DNA of 64,000 nucleotides from Akkermansiaceae bacterium UBA956 (GTDB lineage: Bacteria > Verrucomicrobiota > Verrucomicrobiia > Verrucomicrobiales > Akkermansiaceae). The stretch spans positions 186,001 through 250,000 of the forward strand of contig DBCO01000027.1 in NCBI GenBank assembly GCA_002293145.1. Direction: 5' to 3'. Made by a program: the position numbers and the translations under genes. This document shows positions 19,172 to 28,397 of the stretch, piece by piece. The notes under the pieces are model-generated. The model had not been told where the DNA came from, did not search any database, and saw only the letters and a list, made by a program, of their open reading frames with translations. Position 1 is the first letter of the stretch; each line of letters opens with the position of its first letter.

Positions 19172-21043
19172 ATGTCCGAGAGAAAAACTTTAGAAGAACG
19201 TCATCAAATGTCCGATCTGGATCGTCTCCGCCATTCTTGCGCTCACGTGATGGCCACCGCGATCTCTCGGATCTGGCCCGACGTGCAATTTGCCGCTGGT
19301 CCCCCTGTGGACAATGGCTTCTTCTATGACATGGAGTTGCAGCATCGGATCTCGCCCGATGATTTTCCACGCATCGAGGAAGAAATGAAAAAAGTCGTCA
19401 AAGACAATGACTCCTTTGAGCGCGTTGTCGTTAGTCGCGATGAAGCCATGGCACTTGCTCTGAGCGGTCGTCTCAGCTTCGTCACCGAGCGCGACACGCC
19501 TAGCACGTTCAAGGTGGATCTGCTCAATGACATCCCCGCAAACGAAGAAATCTCGCTGTATAAAAATGGTGACTTCTGGGACCTCTGCGCTGGCCCTCAC
19601 GTTGGTCGCACCGGAAATTGCAAAGCATTCAAGCTGATGAGCGTTGCCAGTGCCTTCTACAAAGGCGACAAAACTCGTCCCGTATTGCAACGCCTCTATG
19701 GCACTTGCTTCAAAAATTCGACCGAACTCCAGGAGCACCTCGTCAAGTTAGAAGAAGCGAAAAAACGCGATCACCGCCGTCTCGGACGTGAGATGGGACT
19801 TTTCCACATCGATGAAATGGTCGGCCAAGGTCTGATTCTTTGGAAACCCAAAGGTGGTCTCATCCGCCGTGCCTTACAGGAGTTTATCACCTCCGAGCTC
19901 GACAAACAAGGCTACTCGCAGGTCTTCACACCGCACATCGGCAAGCTCGATCTCTACCGCACTTCCGGCCACTTTCCCTACTACCAAGAAAGCCAATACC
20001 CAGCGATACCTGAGCGCAGTGTGTTAGAAAAACTCGCCGATGAAGATGCCACATGCGCCACTCTCATCAACGGTTTGGAAAATGGCGAATATGAGGGCTA
20101 CATGCTCAAGCCGATGAACTGCCCACACCATATCAAGATTTTCGATAGTGAGCCACACTCCTATCGCGATCTGCCCGTGCGCCTAGCTGAATTTGGCACC
20201 GTGTATCGCTGGGAGCAATCTGGCGAGCTGGGTGGGATGACGCGCGTCCGCGGCTTTACTCAAGATGATGCTCACCTTTTCTGCACGCCCGAACAAGTGG
20301 CAGCAGAAGTGCAAGGCTGTCTCGGACTCGTCAAAAAAGTGTTAGGCACTCTTGGCATGCACGATTACCGCGTCCGACTCTCGCTCCGCGATCCAGATTC
20401 CGACAAATACGTCGGTGATCCTGCCAACTGGGAAAAGGCCGAAAACGCCTTGCGTGAGGCCGTGCAAACTCTCGGAGTCGAATACAGCGAAGAACTCGGC
20501 GAGGCCGCATTCTACGGACCAAAGATCGACTTCGTGGTCAAAGATGTCATCGGTCGCGATTGGCAACTCGGCACCGTGCAGGTCGACTACAACCTACCTG
20601 AGCGCTTCAATCTCAGCTACATCGGCGAGGACAATCGTCCCCACCGCCCCGTAATGATTCACCGCGCTCCCTTCGGCTCACTCGAACGTTTTACCGGCCT
20701 GCTCATCGAGCATTTCGAGGGTAAATTCCCCACCTGGCTTGCTCCCGAGCAAGTCCGCGTGCTACCGATCTCTGATAAATACATGGAATACGCCGAGAAG
20801 GTCACCGCTCAACTCGCCGACGAAAAAATCCGCGTAAGCTTGGATCGAGACTCCGATAAAATCGGCGCAAAAATCCGCAATGCCCGCCTCGACCGCGTGC
20901 CTTACATGCTAATCATCGGTCAGAAGGAAGAAGAGGAACAATCTGTCTCTGTGCGCCATCGCGACAAAGACGATCTCGGTTCCCAATCCCTCGCCGATTT
21001 CCTGGCCCACATCACGACTGAAGCACGCAACCGCACGCTCTAA
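19172..21043 (+). CDS. thrS: Threonine--tRNA ligase, lacking the TGS domain
   Basis: A 623-residue class II synthetase that charges tRNA-Thr. The editing domain has the HxxxH pair in RHSCAHVMA near residue 25 and the Cys/His site in LCAGPHVGRTG. The catalytic core has the zinc cysteine in MLKPMNCPHH, motif 2 in YRWEQSGELGGMTRVRGFTQ and the zinc histidines in DDAHLF and MIHRAPFGSLERF. The anticodon-binding domain follows from APEQVRVLPIS. The usual 60-residue TGS domain is missing: the editing domain starts almost at the N-terminus, and no in-frame start further upstream could supply it. TGS-less ThrRS occurs in several phyla. No T-box or tRNA-mimic leader was recognised upstream. Confidence 0.95.
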   Translation: MSERKTLEERHQMSDLDRLRHSCAHVMATAISRIWPDVQFAAGPPVDNGFFYDMELQHRISPDDFPRIEEEMKKVVKDNDSFERVVVSRDEAMALALSGRLSFVTERDTPSTFKVDLLNDIPANEEISLYKNGDFWDLCAGPHVGRTGNCKAFKLMSVASAFYKGDKTRPVLQRLYGTCFKNSTELQEHLVKLEEAKKRDHRRLGREMGLFHIDEMVGQGLILWKPKGGLIRRALQEFITSELDKQGYSQVFTPHIGKLDLYRTSGHFPYYQESQYPAIPERSVLEKLADEDATCATLINGLENGEYEGYMLKPMNCPHHIKIFDSEPHSYRDLPVRLAEFGTVYRWEQSGELGGMTRVRGFTQDDAHLFCTPEQVAAEVQGCLGLVKKVLGTLGMHDYRVRLSLRDPDSDKYVGDPANWEKAENALREAVQTLGVEYSEELGEAAFYGPKIDFVVKDVIGRDWQLGTVQVDYNLPERFNLSYIGEDNRPHRPVMIHRAPFGSLERFTGLLIEHFEGKFPTWLAPEQVRVLPISDKYMEYAEKVTAQLADEKIRVSLDRDSDKIGAKIRNARLDRVPYMLIIGQKEEEEQSVSVRHRDKDDLGSQSLADFLAHITTEARNRTL

Positions 21044-21061
21044 CAAAAAATCAACCAATTC

Positions 21062-21092
21062 AAGCGCGCCTCCCGACGAGGCGCGCTTTTTT
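21062..21092 (+). terminator. Rho-independent terminator of thrS
   Basis: A perfect 11-bp stem (AAGCGCGCCTC with GAGGCGCGCTT), loop CCGAC, and a run of six T ending at 21092, 19 bases after the thrS stop. Confidence 0.92.
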
Positions 21093-21126
21093 GTAAGCTT
21101 CTCGGCGCAACCTTCGTTCTGCTTTT

Positions 21127-22119
21127 ATGTTTTCTATTTTATGCCGCTGTTTTCTAATCACGATTCTAACATTTTCAATGAAAGCGGAATCACTCGATGC
21201 CGCGTGTGACTTGTCACCGGCGATGACGGAATTGATCCACACGCCACGTCGTGCTCCCGCGGATTGGAAAGAGCGCTCAGGAGCTGTCTTTTTGAACCAA
21301 CAATGGGAAAAGGATTGCAATGTCCGCTGGTATGTCGAATTGCAGCGCGATGGCGGACGCTGGGTGCAGGCCGGCTTGGCTCATCGCAATGAAGAAACCA
21401 TCGCCTGGGGCTTGAAACAATTGCAGTGGGGCTTTCAACAGATGGCTGAGGATGGTTCCTTCGCCTGCGATGATGCTTTTCATAGCGCGACTTTTTTGGT
21501 CGAAACCACGGCGCATTCGATCTTGCTGATCGAGGCCTCCCCTTTTGCAAAAACCTTTCAAACACAAGTAGCAGAGCTGAAAAATCCTTTGCTGCGATGC
21601 GCCTTATGGATGGCATCATCGCTCAATTTCTCAGCCGCGGAAAAACAGCGGATCTATACACATCGACGATTCCTGTTAGGAAGTGCACTGATGCAAACAG
21701 CACTGATTCATGACAACAAGCTGCTGCGGCAACCAGCGGAGTATTTCATTCAAGACGGTATTCGCATGCAACGAAAAGATGGTGCATTTCTCGAAAAAGG
21801 CGGCCATGATTCCAGTTATCATGCGGTCGCGATGATTTACTTCCAGCGGATTCTCCTGGTCACACCAAAGGAATGGCAGGCTGATACTTGGAAAGCATCA
21901 CTCGATCAAGGCCTGCGCTGGATGGTCGGAAGAGTGAAGGAAAATGGCGAGGTCGAGGTCAAAGGAAATACCCGCACGGGACTTGGCCAAGAAAAAGGCC
22001 GCACCGGTAGGCTCAAGGGCGTCAACTTACCCGAATTCGCGACAGCACTTCTCTACTATGCCTATCGTAGCAATGACTCGCACTACGAGGCATTGGCACG
22101 AAAAATGTTAGGGAAATGA
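21127..22119 (+). CDS. Secreted protein with alpha/alpha-toroid character, unknown function
   Basis: A 330-residue protein with a signal peptide (MFSILCRCFLITILTFSMKA). The mature part is rich in evenly spaced helices with aromatic and charged motifs such as WYVELQRDGGRWVQAG, then QMAEDGSFACDD, IRMQRKDGAFLEKGGHDSSY and LDQGLRWMVGRV. This repeating helical-pair style resembles the catalytic alpha/alpha barrels of polysaccharide lyases and related glycan enzymes. I cannot name a family or point to catalytic residues with confidence. It starts 35 bases beyond the thrS terminator and converges on the PQQ dehydrogenase-like gene with only seven bases between them. Confidence 0.6.
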   Translation: MFSILCRCFLITILTFSMKAESLDAACDLSPAMTELIHTPRRAPADWKERSGAVFLNQQWEKDCNVRWYVELQRDGGRWVQAGLAHRNEETIAWGLKQLQWGFQQMAEDGSFACDDAFHSATFLVETTAHSILLIEASPFAKTFQTQVAELKNPLLRCALWMASSLNFSAAEKQRIYTHRRFLLGSALMQTALIHDNKLLRQPAEYFIQDGIRMQRKDGAFLEKGGHDSSYHAVAMIYFQRILLVTPKEWQADTWKASLDQGLRWMVGRVKENGEVEVKGNTRTGLGQEKGRTGRLKGVNLPEFATALLYYAYRSNDSHYEALARKMLGK

Positions 22120-22126
22120 ATCCGCT

Positions 22127-24295
22127 TTATTTCGCAGGAATGCGAATTTTAGCAGAAGTGTGCATCGGCGCCGTAGCGATAATTTCCCAAGCACCTCCTG
22201 CCGCCGCGCCTTCGGGAGCAGCAGGCATACGCAATTCCCCAGCGGACTTCGATTTCAGCTCAGCCATGCCTTGACTCAGTCCAAGAATCGCTTGCAAAAT
22301 TTCAGCAGACTCTTGCTCGTTGACAGCAGCTTGTGGAGGCATGGGAATTTCCCCCCAGGCACCTGCACCACCGGTGCTGAGTTTTTTCTGGAGATTCTTC
22401 AACGCCGCTGGATCATCCCGATAACGCATCGCGACATTGAGATAACTCGGCCCCACCGAATTGGTATCCACTTGATGGCACGCGAGACATTGCTTGGCTT
22501 CGATCAATTTTGCAGCCTCTCCAGGAAGAACGGGGCCACCGGCATCGTGCCCTGTTGGCGCAATGTAGCGTGCGCGCACGACCAAATCTTTTTCTTGCAT
22601 CGCTCCTGCGACTTGAAAGGTCAAGGTTTCACCAAATCCGATGGCACTTGGTTTTTTCGGAAAGCTAAAGGTTAGTTCGGGCATGGTCGCGGCATTCAAG
22701 AGCACACGAGCGATGCCTCGCTGCCCTTTTTCATCGGTCACCACCGCACGCAATTGCTCGACGCCGTCGATGTTGAGCGTGTAGTTCTCCCCTTTGCCGA
22801 GCACTGCATCCTTTTGACCCTTGGTGCCGTACCAGACGACCTCACACTTTTGATTTTCGGGATCGTTGACAGTGACAGCATAGGTTTTATTTCCGCGATC
22901 CTCAATTTTCACCTGCGGCGCCTGGTTTCCTGAATCAGGCAGGATCAAGCGAATGCGGCCATTGGTATTGAAATACCACTCGGAGCCATATTCTAACAAA
23001 AACAAGCTGCCATCGGCGGCCATTTCCATGTCCATCGGATGTTGCAAACCATCTAACAAGACTTCCATTTTGACGAAATTCTCATTCTCATCGAGCTTGA
23101 CCTTCCACGCCTTGTTGCGCATCCACTCGAAGGTAATTAAGCTACGATCATCGGCTTCACCCAAAATGTTGTGCGGGCGCTTGGCATCGTAATAGAAAAC
23201 TGGTCCTGCCATGGCATTGCGGCCACCTGTGCCCATCAACGGGAATTTTTCGCTATCTGCATAAGGATACCAAATCAGAGCCTGACGCGCCGGCGGAAGA
23301 TCGGTGAGACCCGTATTGAGTTTTGATGGGTTTTTCGGGGCCTTTGGATCTGTCATGACTCCTGTTGTGCCATTCGTGAAATCGACAAGCGGATAGGGCT
23401 GGTTATCCGCAATCACAAACGGCCAGCCATGGTTACCAGCGGTTTTCGCTTGGTTCACTTCATCGTGCCCCGCAGGACCTTTGTCCGAAGGATTTCCAGC
23501 ATCGGGACCGACCTCGCCCCAGTAAACGGTGTTGGTTTTCGGGTCGATCGACATGCGGAAGGGATTACGACAGCCCATCACAAAAATTTCCGGACGCGCT
23601 TTGGCATTGCCCGTCGGAAACAAATTGCCTTCGGGAATCTCGTAGCCCTTTTCGGTCGGCTTGATGCGCAATACCTTACCACGCAGATCATTGGTGTTAC
23701 CCGCGCTGCGCATGGCATTAGCGTGATCGTGGCCATCACGATCATCGATCGGAGCAACGCCGTTGCTTTCAAAGGGATTGGTATTGTCACCGGTGCTGAG
23801 ATAAAGCAAACCATCTTTGCCGAAGGCTAACGATCCACCATGATGACAGACGCGATCGCGACGATCGCTCGGGATTTCCAAAAGCATTTGTTCCGAGCTC
23901 AAATCGAGTAAGCCATCTTTCAACGAGAAGCGCGACAAACGATTGAGCATCTTATCGGCAGCGCTGTAATAAAGATAGAGCCGCTGGTTTTTCGCAAAAT
24001 CAGGATCGAGCGTGATGCCTAACAATCCATCCTCGCGCGCCCACGAACTATTTTTGTTTTCCTCTTTGAGAGCCGTTACAGGAACCTGCCCAATCACAAA
24101 CATCGTACCTGTGGCTGGCACCACGCGCAGCACGCGACCCTCGCGCTCGACGACAAAAACATCACCGTTCGGCGCAAGGCTGATCTCCATCGGATCGCGC
24201 AAATCAGAGGCGATAAAAGTCGTCAGCAACGCAGCTGACGCCAGATCGGAGAGCAGGACTAACGAAAGAAAGCAAAGCAAAGGAGATTTTTTCAT
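22127..24295 (-). CDS. Secreted PQQ-dependent sugar dehydrogenase-like protein with C-terminal cytochrome c
   Basis: A 722-residue protein. A signal peptide (KKSPLLCFLSLVLLSDLASA) is followed by a six-bladed beta-propeller of the glucose/sorbosone dehydrogenase family: DPMEISLAPNGDVFVVEREG, then HHGGSLAFGKDGLLYLSTGD and GCRNPFRMSIDPKTNTVYWG. A beta-sandwich domain links to a C-terminal class I cytochrome c with CLACH near residue 605 and a distal methionine in GEIPMPPQ. The fusion suggests oxidation of a sugar or alditol in the periplasm with electrons passed straight to the haem. True substrate and cofactor are unproven. It has no cotranscribed neighbour. Confidence 0.85.
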   Translation of the reverse strand: MKKSPLLCFLSLVLLSDLASAALLTTFIASDLRDPMEISLAPNGDVFVVEREGRVLRVVPATGTMFVIGQVPVTALKEENKNSSWAREDGLLGITLDPDFAKNQRLYLYYSAADKMLNRLSRFSLKDGLLDLSSEQMLLEIPSDRRDRVCHHGGSLAFGKDGLLYLSTGDNTNPFESNGVAPIDDRDGHDHANAMRSAGNTNDLRGKVLRIKPTEKGYEIPEGNLFPTGNAKARPEIFVMGCRNPFRMSIDPKTNTVYWGEVGPDAGNPSDKGPAGHDEVNQAKTAGNHGWPFVIADNQPYPLVDFTNGTTGVMTDPKAPKNPSKLNTGLTDLPPARQALIWYPYADSEKFPLMGTGGRNAMAGPVFYYDAKRPHNILGEADDRSLITFEWMRNKAWKVKLDENENFVKMEVLLDGLQHPMDMEMAADGSLFLLEYGSEWYFNTNGRIRLILPDSGNQAPQVKIEDRGNKTYAVTVNDPENQKCEVVWYGTKGQKDAVLGKGENYTLNIDGVEQLRAVVTDEKGQRGIARVLLNAATMPELTFSFPKKPSAIGFGETLTFQVAGAMQEKDLVVRARYIAPTGHDAGGPVLPGEAAKLIEAKQCLACHQVDTNSVGPSYLNVAMRYRDDPAALKNLQKKLSTGGAGAWGEIPMPPQAAVNEQESAEILQAILGLSQGMAELKSKSAGELRMPAAPEGAAAGGAWEIIATAPMHTSAKIRIPAK

Positions 24296-24563
24296 CGGAT
24301 AGAATACGTGTTACGCCACGCGAAACTATCTCACAATGCAGAACGATCTTTGTCAACAAACTGCAGAGACATCCCTCAAGAAAAATGAACCCACTACTCT
24401 AACGAGTTTGCACACCAAGTCAAATGAATTCGAGCAAATCGAAACTATATTTTCCAAAGCGCGCTTTTTGCATTTTTCTGATGGAATTTGGGGCCAATCT
24501 GTGCATAATACCAAATGGATATGGAATGGTTCCGTGTCTTCAAAAAATAGAAAATATACGATT

Positions 24564-25160
24564 ATGCAAACTGCTAATGTGAACCCACCGATCACGATTA
24601 CTGTCCGTCACGAAGAACTCACCCAATCGATCCGCGATTACGCGGCAAAGAAAATTGAAAGCCTCCATTTGGACTACCCCAAAATCATCGAGGCGAAGTT
24701 CATTCTCGATGTTCAGAAAAATCGCCACATCGCCGAGATCGTTCTTTTTTGCGCAAACCACATCACCATCGAGGCCCACTCAGAGGCACCAAGCATGTAT
24801 GCTGCGATGGATGAAACTATCGACAAAATTGCTCGCCGCATGCGCAAGCAAAAAACTCGATTGATGAAGCGCAATCGCCCGCATCGCAATGAGTCAATCC
24901 GCTATCTTGATCAGAAATACTTCACCGAGGAAGCGATGGATCACCCCGAGGATTCCACGCACGATCCCGAACCTTTCATCATGCATCCCGATAACTACAA
25001 GCTGCGAACCATGTATAAAGAAGACGCGATTATGGAACTGGAACTCGGTGACCGACCTTTCGTCCTCTACAAATCAGCGCGCCGCGGTTGCTTGACGATC
25101 ATCTATCGCCGTAAAGATGGCGAATATGCCGCGATGGACATTAACAAAGACGCACTCTGA
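24564..25160 (+). CDS. hpf: Long-form ribosome hibernation promoting factor
   Basis: A 198-residue protein. An S30AE domain lies in residues 7-105 (ITITVRHEELTQSIRDYAAK and the basic RRMRKQKTRLMKRNRPHR). A second domain lies near residues 140-195 (MHPDNYKLRTMYKEDAIMEL, ending RRGCLTIIYRRKDGEYAAMD), as in long HPF proteins that dimerise ribosomes into 100S particles during dormancy. The reading frame is open for 76 codons upstream, but the ATG at 24564 (context CGATTATG) fits the domain start; the upstream DNA is AT-rich leader. A strong hairpin follows the gene. Confidence 0.88.
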   Translation: MQTANVNPPITITVRHEELTQSIRDYAAKKIESLHLDYPKIIEAKFILDVQKNRHIAEIVLFCANHITIEAHSEAPSMYAAMDETIDKIARRMRKQKTRLMKRNRPHRNESIRYLDQKYFTEEAMDHPEDSTHDPEPFIMHPDNYKLRTMYKEDAIMELELGDRPFVLYKSARRGCLTIIYRRKDGEYAAMDINKDAL

Positions 25161-25188
25161 GCGAAGTGTGATCATCCCCTCATAACGC

Positions 25189-25220
25189 AAACAAGCTCTC
25201 CATAGCTGGAGAGCTTGTTT
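25189..25220. terminator. Long hairpin between hpf and the ThuA gene
   Basis: A perfect 13-bp stem (AAACAAGCTCTCC with GGAGAGCTTGTTT) and a 6-base loop ATAGCT. It sits between two converging genes and could act in both directions. The poly-T tail is short on each strand, so efficiency is uncertain. Confidence 0.7.
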
Positions 25221-25241
25221 CGTGTAAAAACCTAGCGAAAA

Positions 25242-26105
25242 TTATTTTGCCTCAGGCTTGTAGTTTTTGGAGACGTAGCCTTCTGCCACTTTGCCGTTTT
25301 CATCGAGTTTACCTACCGACCACAGCAAGCCGCGGCAAACCAGATCAAGGAAGCGTTTGTCAGCAACTGTATCGTTATTGTGACCGAGTGTGGTGCTGAA
25401 AATGCGGGTTTTTTTATCGCCAAATTCGTTCGTCCAGACAATGCAGGCATGATTTTGACCGGGCTTATCACCTGCGTCCTGCTTACCTTCCGCAAGCGAT
25501 TTAGCAGTTGGCCAGTTTTTGAAGTTACCCTCGATGCCGTGCACGTTGTTGTAAAGCTCTTCGTTGACGGTCGTCCAATCTTCAAGACCTTTCACGATGG
25601 CATGGTTTTTGTTGGTGTATGTCACCTGAATCGGCTTTTGAGGTCCGTGTCCGCTGGATTGCAGACCGAGCATGTTAAACCATGAAGCTTCAGGAGCATC
25701 AGGCTTCATGGGTTGACCATAAGGACCACTACGATACGAGTGCATGGCGCAATGCAGGTTCACTGCAGGTACGCCATTTTTGTGAGCGTTGACGATGTTT
25801 GCTATGATCTTGGGATCGGTGATGTCAGCAGCGCACTCGTCGTGAATCACCACGTCATAAGCCTTGGCCCAATCAGGATTTTGGTAAATCGGAAATTGTG
25901 GCTTGGTCGAACCATCGGGAGTGAACTCAATCGTCACTTCGCAATTGACTCGCGCCTGAATGCCTTCAGAAAGGATGTGTTGTTGATTTTTGTAGTCGTG
26001 GCAGCATCCACCGATGACCAAGAGAACTTTCAAAGGTTTTACTTCAGCTTGAGCGTAGCCGAGGCTCGCCATAGCACAACAGGTAATGAGCAGTTTTTTG
26101 ATCAT
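25242..26105 (-). CDS. Secreted ThuA domain-containing protein
   Basis: A 287-residue protein with a signal peptide (IKKLLITCCAMASLGYAQA). The mature part is a class I glutamine amidotransferase-like ThuA domain: PLKVLLVIGGCCHDYKNQQH at the N-terminus, then YDVVIHDECAADI, VPAVNLHCAMHSYR and TRIFSTTLGHNNDT. ThuA proteins were first linked to trehalose or sucrose utilisation. Planctomycetes and Verrucomicrobia have many secreted paralogs, often near sugar oxidoreductases, and their reaction is not known. A strong minus-strand terminator at 26189-26221 isolates it from anything upstream. Confidence 0.88.
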   Translation of the reverse strand: MIKKLLITCCAMASLGYAQAEVKPLKVLLVIGGCCHDYKNQQHILSEGIQARVNCEVTIEFTPDGSTKPQFPIYQNPDWAKAYDVVIHDECAADITDPKIIANIVNAHKNGVPAVNLHCAMHSYRSGPYGQPMKPDAPEASWFNMLGLQSSGHGPQKPIQVTYTNKNHAIVKGLEDWTTVNEELYNNVHGIEGNFKNWPTAKSLAEGKQDAGDKPGQNHACIVWTNEFGDKKTRIFSTTLGHNNDTVADKRFLDLVCRGLLWSVGKLDENGKVAEGYVSKNYKPEAK

Positions 26106-26181
26106 ATGCGTGGAGAAATTACTGTCAGAATTCTACGAACTTATCAAATCTTTTCTCAAAGCATCCTCTGAGAATGGCCGA

Positions 26182-26221
26182 AACGCAAAACGACCGCTTG
26201 AAACACTTTCAAGCGGTCGTT
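26182..26221 (-). terminator. Strong Rho-independent terminator reading leftward
   Basis: A perfect 15-bp stem (26189-26203 with 26207-26221) and a 3-base loop, followed on the minus strand by TTTTGCGTTT. It does not fit the plus strand, where no T-run follows. It terminates an unidentified minus-strand transcript before the ThuA gene. Confidence 0.85.
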
Positions 26222-26535
26222 CGGATAAAGGATTTTATAGTGTCCGCAAAGGCGACTCAACAAGAGGAATAGACTAGCAATTTCGCCAAGCTTGCACTAG
26301 TAGGCTCAGGAACGCAGGCACAACCCGTATTTTGGAGATTGTTGATGTCCCAACCGAGATTCTTGGTATTTTCCTACCAATCACCAATTTCGCAACGGAG
26401 GACTTCCCCGCTCGCGAGATTTTATCAAGCGTTGGAGTTGTAAAGGCTCACTTCTTTGTAGCAGGCAGTGTTGTTGATTTCAAAGTACTTCAAGTAGCCC
26501 TCCTGAATTGAGCATTGCCAGTCTAGCACGCGCAT
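26189..26535 (-). other. Unidentified minus-strand transcript: possible structured RNA or decayed short gene
   Basis: A strong minus-strand terminator with no recognised gene upstream of it implies a transcript of about 350 bases here. Near its 5' end is a 36-codon frame starting at 26535 in the context CTACTATG (the same context as dnaK and groEL) and ending in tandem TGA TAA at 26425; its product begins MRVLDWQCSIQEGYL. The same frame continues with protein-like text, including CVPEPTSASLAKL, but meets further stops. A 12-bp pairing, TAGACTGGCAAT with ATTGCTAGTCTA (one G-U), would join the two ends of the transcript. I tested tmRNA, RNase P and SRP RNA by eye and found none of their signature motifs. 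Coding versus structural role is unresolved. Confidence 0.4.
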
Positions 26536-26549
26536 AGTAGCCTCCGCTC

Positions 26550-28355
26550 GTGAAAAATAGTCCACTGAAACGCTATTACCCGCTGCTTTGGGAGATCCGC
26601 GCAACGTTTGGCGGCGGCATCCTCGCAGGGATCATTTATGGCATCGCCAGTGGTTTTGGCCTCCCTACCATCGTAAGCAAGGTCTTTCCGCTACTATTCC
26701 GCGATCAAGAAAAAATGAAAGACGTTCCGCTCTGGGTCATCGATTTCCAGCAAAAATGGCTCAACGGCTCTATCGAATCACTCACTTTGCTGATGTGTAT
26801 GCTGATTCCTTTGATTTTCCTGCTCCGTGGCGCTTCGGGTTATGCCAACACCTATTTGATCAATAAATCCGGATTTTTGGTGCTCGAACGCATCCGCACG
26901 ATGGCATTTAACAAGTTGCAACGATTGCCAATGAGTTACTACCACGGCAATAAGTCGGGCGATCTCCTCTCGCGCCTCACTTACGACTGTGAAGTCATCC
27001 GCAATGCCATCGCCCAAGGCAGCAACGACTTGATCAAGCAGCCCGCCACGCTTATTGCTGCGATTTATTTCCTCATTGCCAAATCAACCGAAAATCAAAG
27101 CCTAGGCATCGCCATGATTGGATTATTATCGATCCCCCTCTGCGTGATTCCCATTTCTCGTGCGGGCAAAAAAATCGCCCAGCGCAGTAAAGCAGTGCAG
27201 AAGCAAATGGGGGAGACCTCCTCGACAATCAACGAAACGCTGCAATCGCCGCTAGAAGTCCGCGTCTATCAGCTCGAATCCCGTCAGCAAAATACCTATG
27301 CCACTCAAGTTAAAAACGTACTCTACCTCATGCTGAAGGTCGTAAAATACAAGGCTCTCATCTCCCCCGCCATTGAGATAGTTGCCTCCGTGGGCTTTGC
27401 CTTTGCGCTATACCTAGGAGTGCAACGTGGCATGACGCTGGAAAATTTCATGGCCGTCGGCATGGCTTTGTTCATGGCCTACGAACCGGTAAAAAAACTC
27501 GGTGCCGTCAACGCGCTCTTACGCCAAGGCGGTGCCGCGGCCGAGCGCCTCGAGATGATTTTCAAAGCCGAAGAAACCGTCGCTGAACCTGCGGCGAAGG
27601 AAATCAAAGCGCGTGGCGCGATCATCGGCGACGTACGCTGGGAAGGTGTCTCTTTTTCCTACGATGAGGAACCAGTTCTGCGCGATGTTTCCTTGCACGT
27701 GCCGCACGGCCAAATGATCGCTTTTGTCGGTCCAAGCGGCTCGGGAAAAACGACGATGGTCAATATGCTGCCGCGTTTGTTCGATCCAATTGCTGGGCAA
27801 ATTCTCATCGATGGCACCGACCTCCGTGCCTGGTCGCTCGCAGATTTGCGCCGCAACATTTCCGTGGTGCCACAAATGCCGGTGCTGTTTCAGGATTCGA
27901 TCGCAGAAAATATCCGCGTAGGTCGACAAGATGCCACTGATGAGGAAATTCGCGATGCAGCGATCAAAGCGCACGCGCACGCATTTATCGAACGCTTACC
28001 CGATGGCTACCAAACGGTCGTCGGCGAACGGGGATCGAGCCTTTCGGGCGGTCAGCGACAACGCATCGCCATGGCCCGCGCGTTTTTGAAAAATGCGCCG
28101 ATTTTGATCCTCGATGAAGCGACCAGCGCGCTCGATGCTGAAAGCGAAGCCGCAATCACTGAGTCCTTGAGAATTCTTTGCCAAGGGCGCACGACTTTTC
28201 TCATCGCCCATCGCTTTTCCAGCATTCGCCTAGCGGAACGCATCGTTGTGTTAGAAAAAGGACAAATTGTCGCCAGTGGCACATTTGAAGAGCTCGAGAA
28301 CCAACCCGGCACCTTCCGTAAATTGTTAGAGGCAGCAGGTGAGCGGCATGCGTAA
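26550..28355 (+). CDS. ABC exporter, fused permease and ATPase (MsbA/lipid exporter type)
   Basis: A 601-residue half-transporter. The membrane domain has about six helices in residues 15-320, including the conserved MSYYHGNKSGDLLSRLTYD of type IV exporters. The nucleotide-binding domain has Walker A VGPSGSGKTT near residue 392, the signature LSGGQRQRIAMARA near 497, Walker B ILILDEATSALD and the switch histidine in LIAHRFSS. It should dimerise and flip lipids, peptides or drugs outward. The MsbA-like layout and a KDO pathway gene elsewhere in the window are compatible with lipid A export, but the substrate is not shown. The start is a GTG, only 14 bases from the opposite-strand short frame. 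Confidence 0.9.
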   Translation: MKNSPLKRYYPLLWEIRATFGGGILAGIIYGIASGFGLPTIVSKVFPLLFRDQEKMKDVPLWVIDFQQKWLNGSIESLTLLMCMLIPLIFLLRGASGYANTYLINKSGFLVLERIRTMAFNKLQRLPMSYYHGNKSGDLLSRLTYDCEVIRNAIAQGSNDLIKQPATLIAAIYFLIAKSTENQSLGIAMIGLLSIPLCVIPISRAGKKIAQRSKAVQKQMGETSSTINETLQSPLEVRVYQLESRQQNTYATQVKNVLYLMLKVVKYKALISPAIEIVASVGFAFALYLGVQRGMTLENFMAVGMALFMAYEPVKKLGAVNALLRQGGAAAERLEMIFKAEETVAEPAAKEIKARGAIIGDVRWEGVSFSYDEEPVLRDVSLHVPHGQMIAFVGPSGSGKTTMVNMLPRLFDPIAGQILIDGTDLRAWSLADLRRNISVVPQMPVLFQDSIAENIRVGRQDATDEEIRDAAIKAHAHAFIERLPDGYQTVVGERGSSLSGGQRQRIAMARAFLKNAPILILDEATSALDAESEAAITESLRILCQGRTTFLIAHRFSSIRLAERIVVLEKGQIVASGTFEELENQPGTFRKLLEAAGERHA

Positions 28356-28397
28356 GACATTGCAAGATTTTCGCACATGATTACGTAACAGAAAAAC

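Noticed and set aside
26189..26535. tmRNA, RNase P RNA or SRP RNA
   Set aside because: The 3' tRNA-like end and T-loop of tmRNA, the conserved cores of RNase P RNA, and the SRP GGAAGGAAGCAGCC-type motif are all absent.
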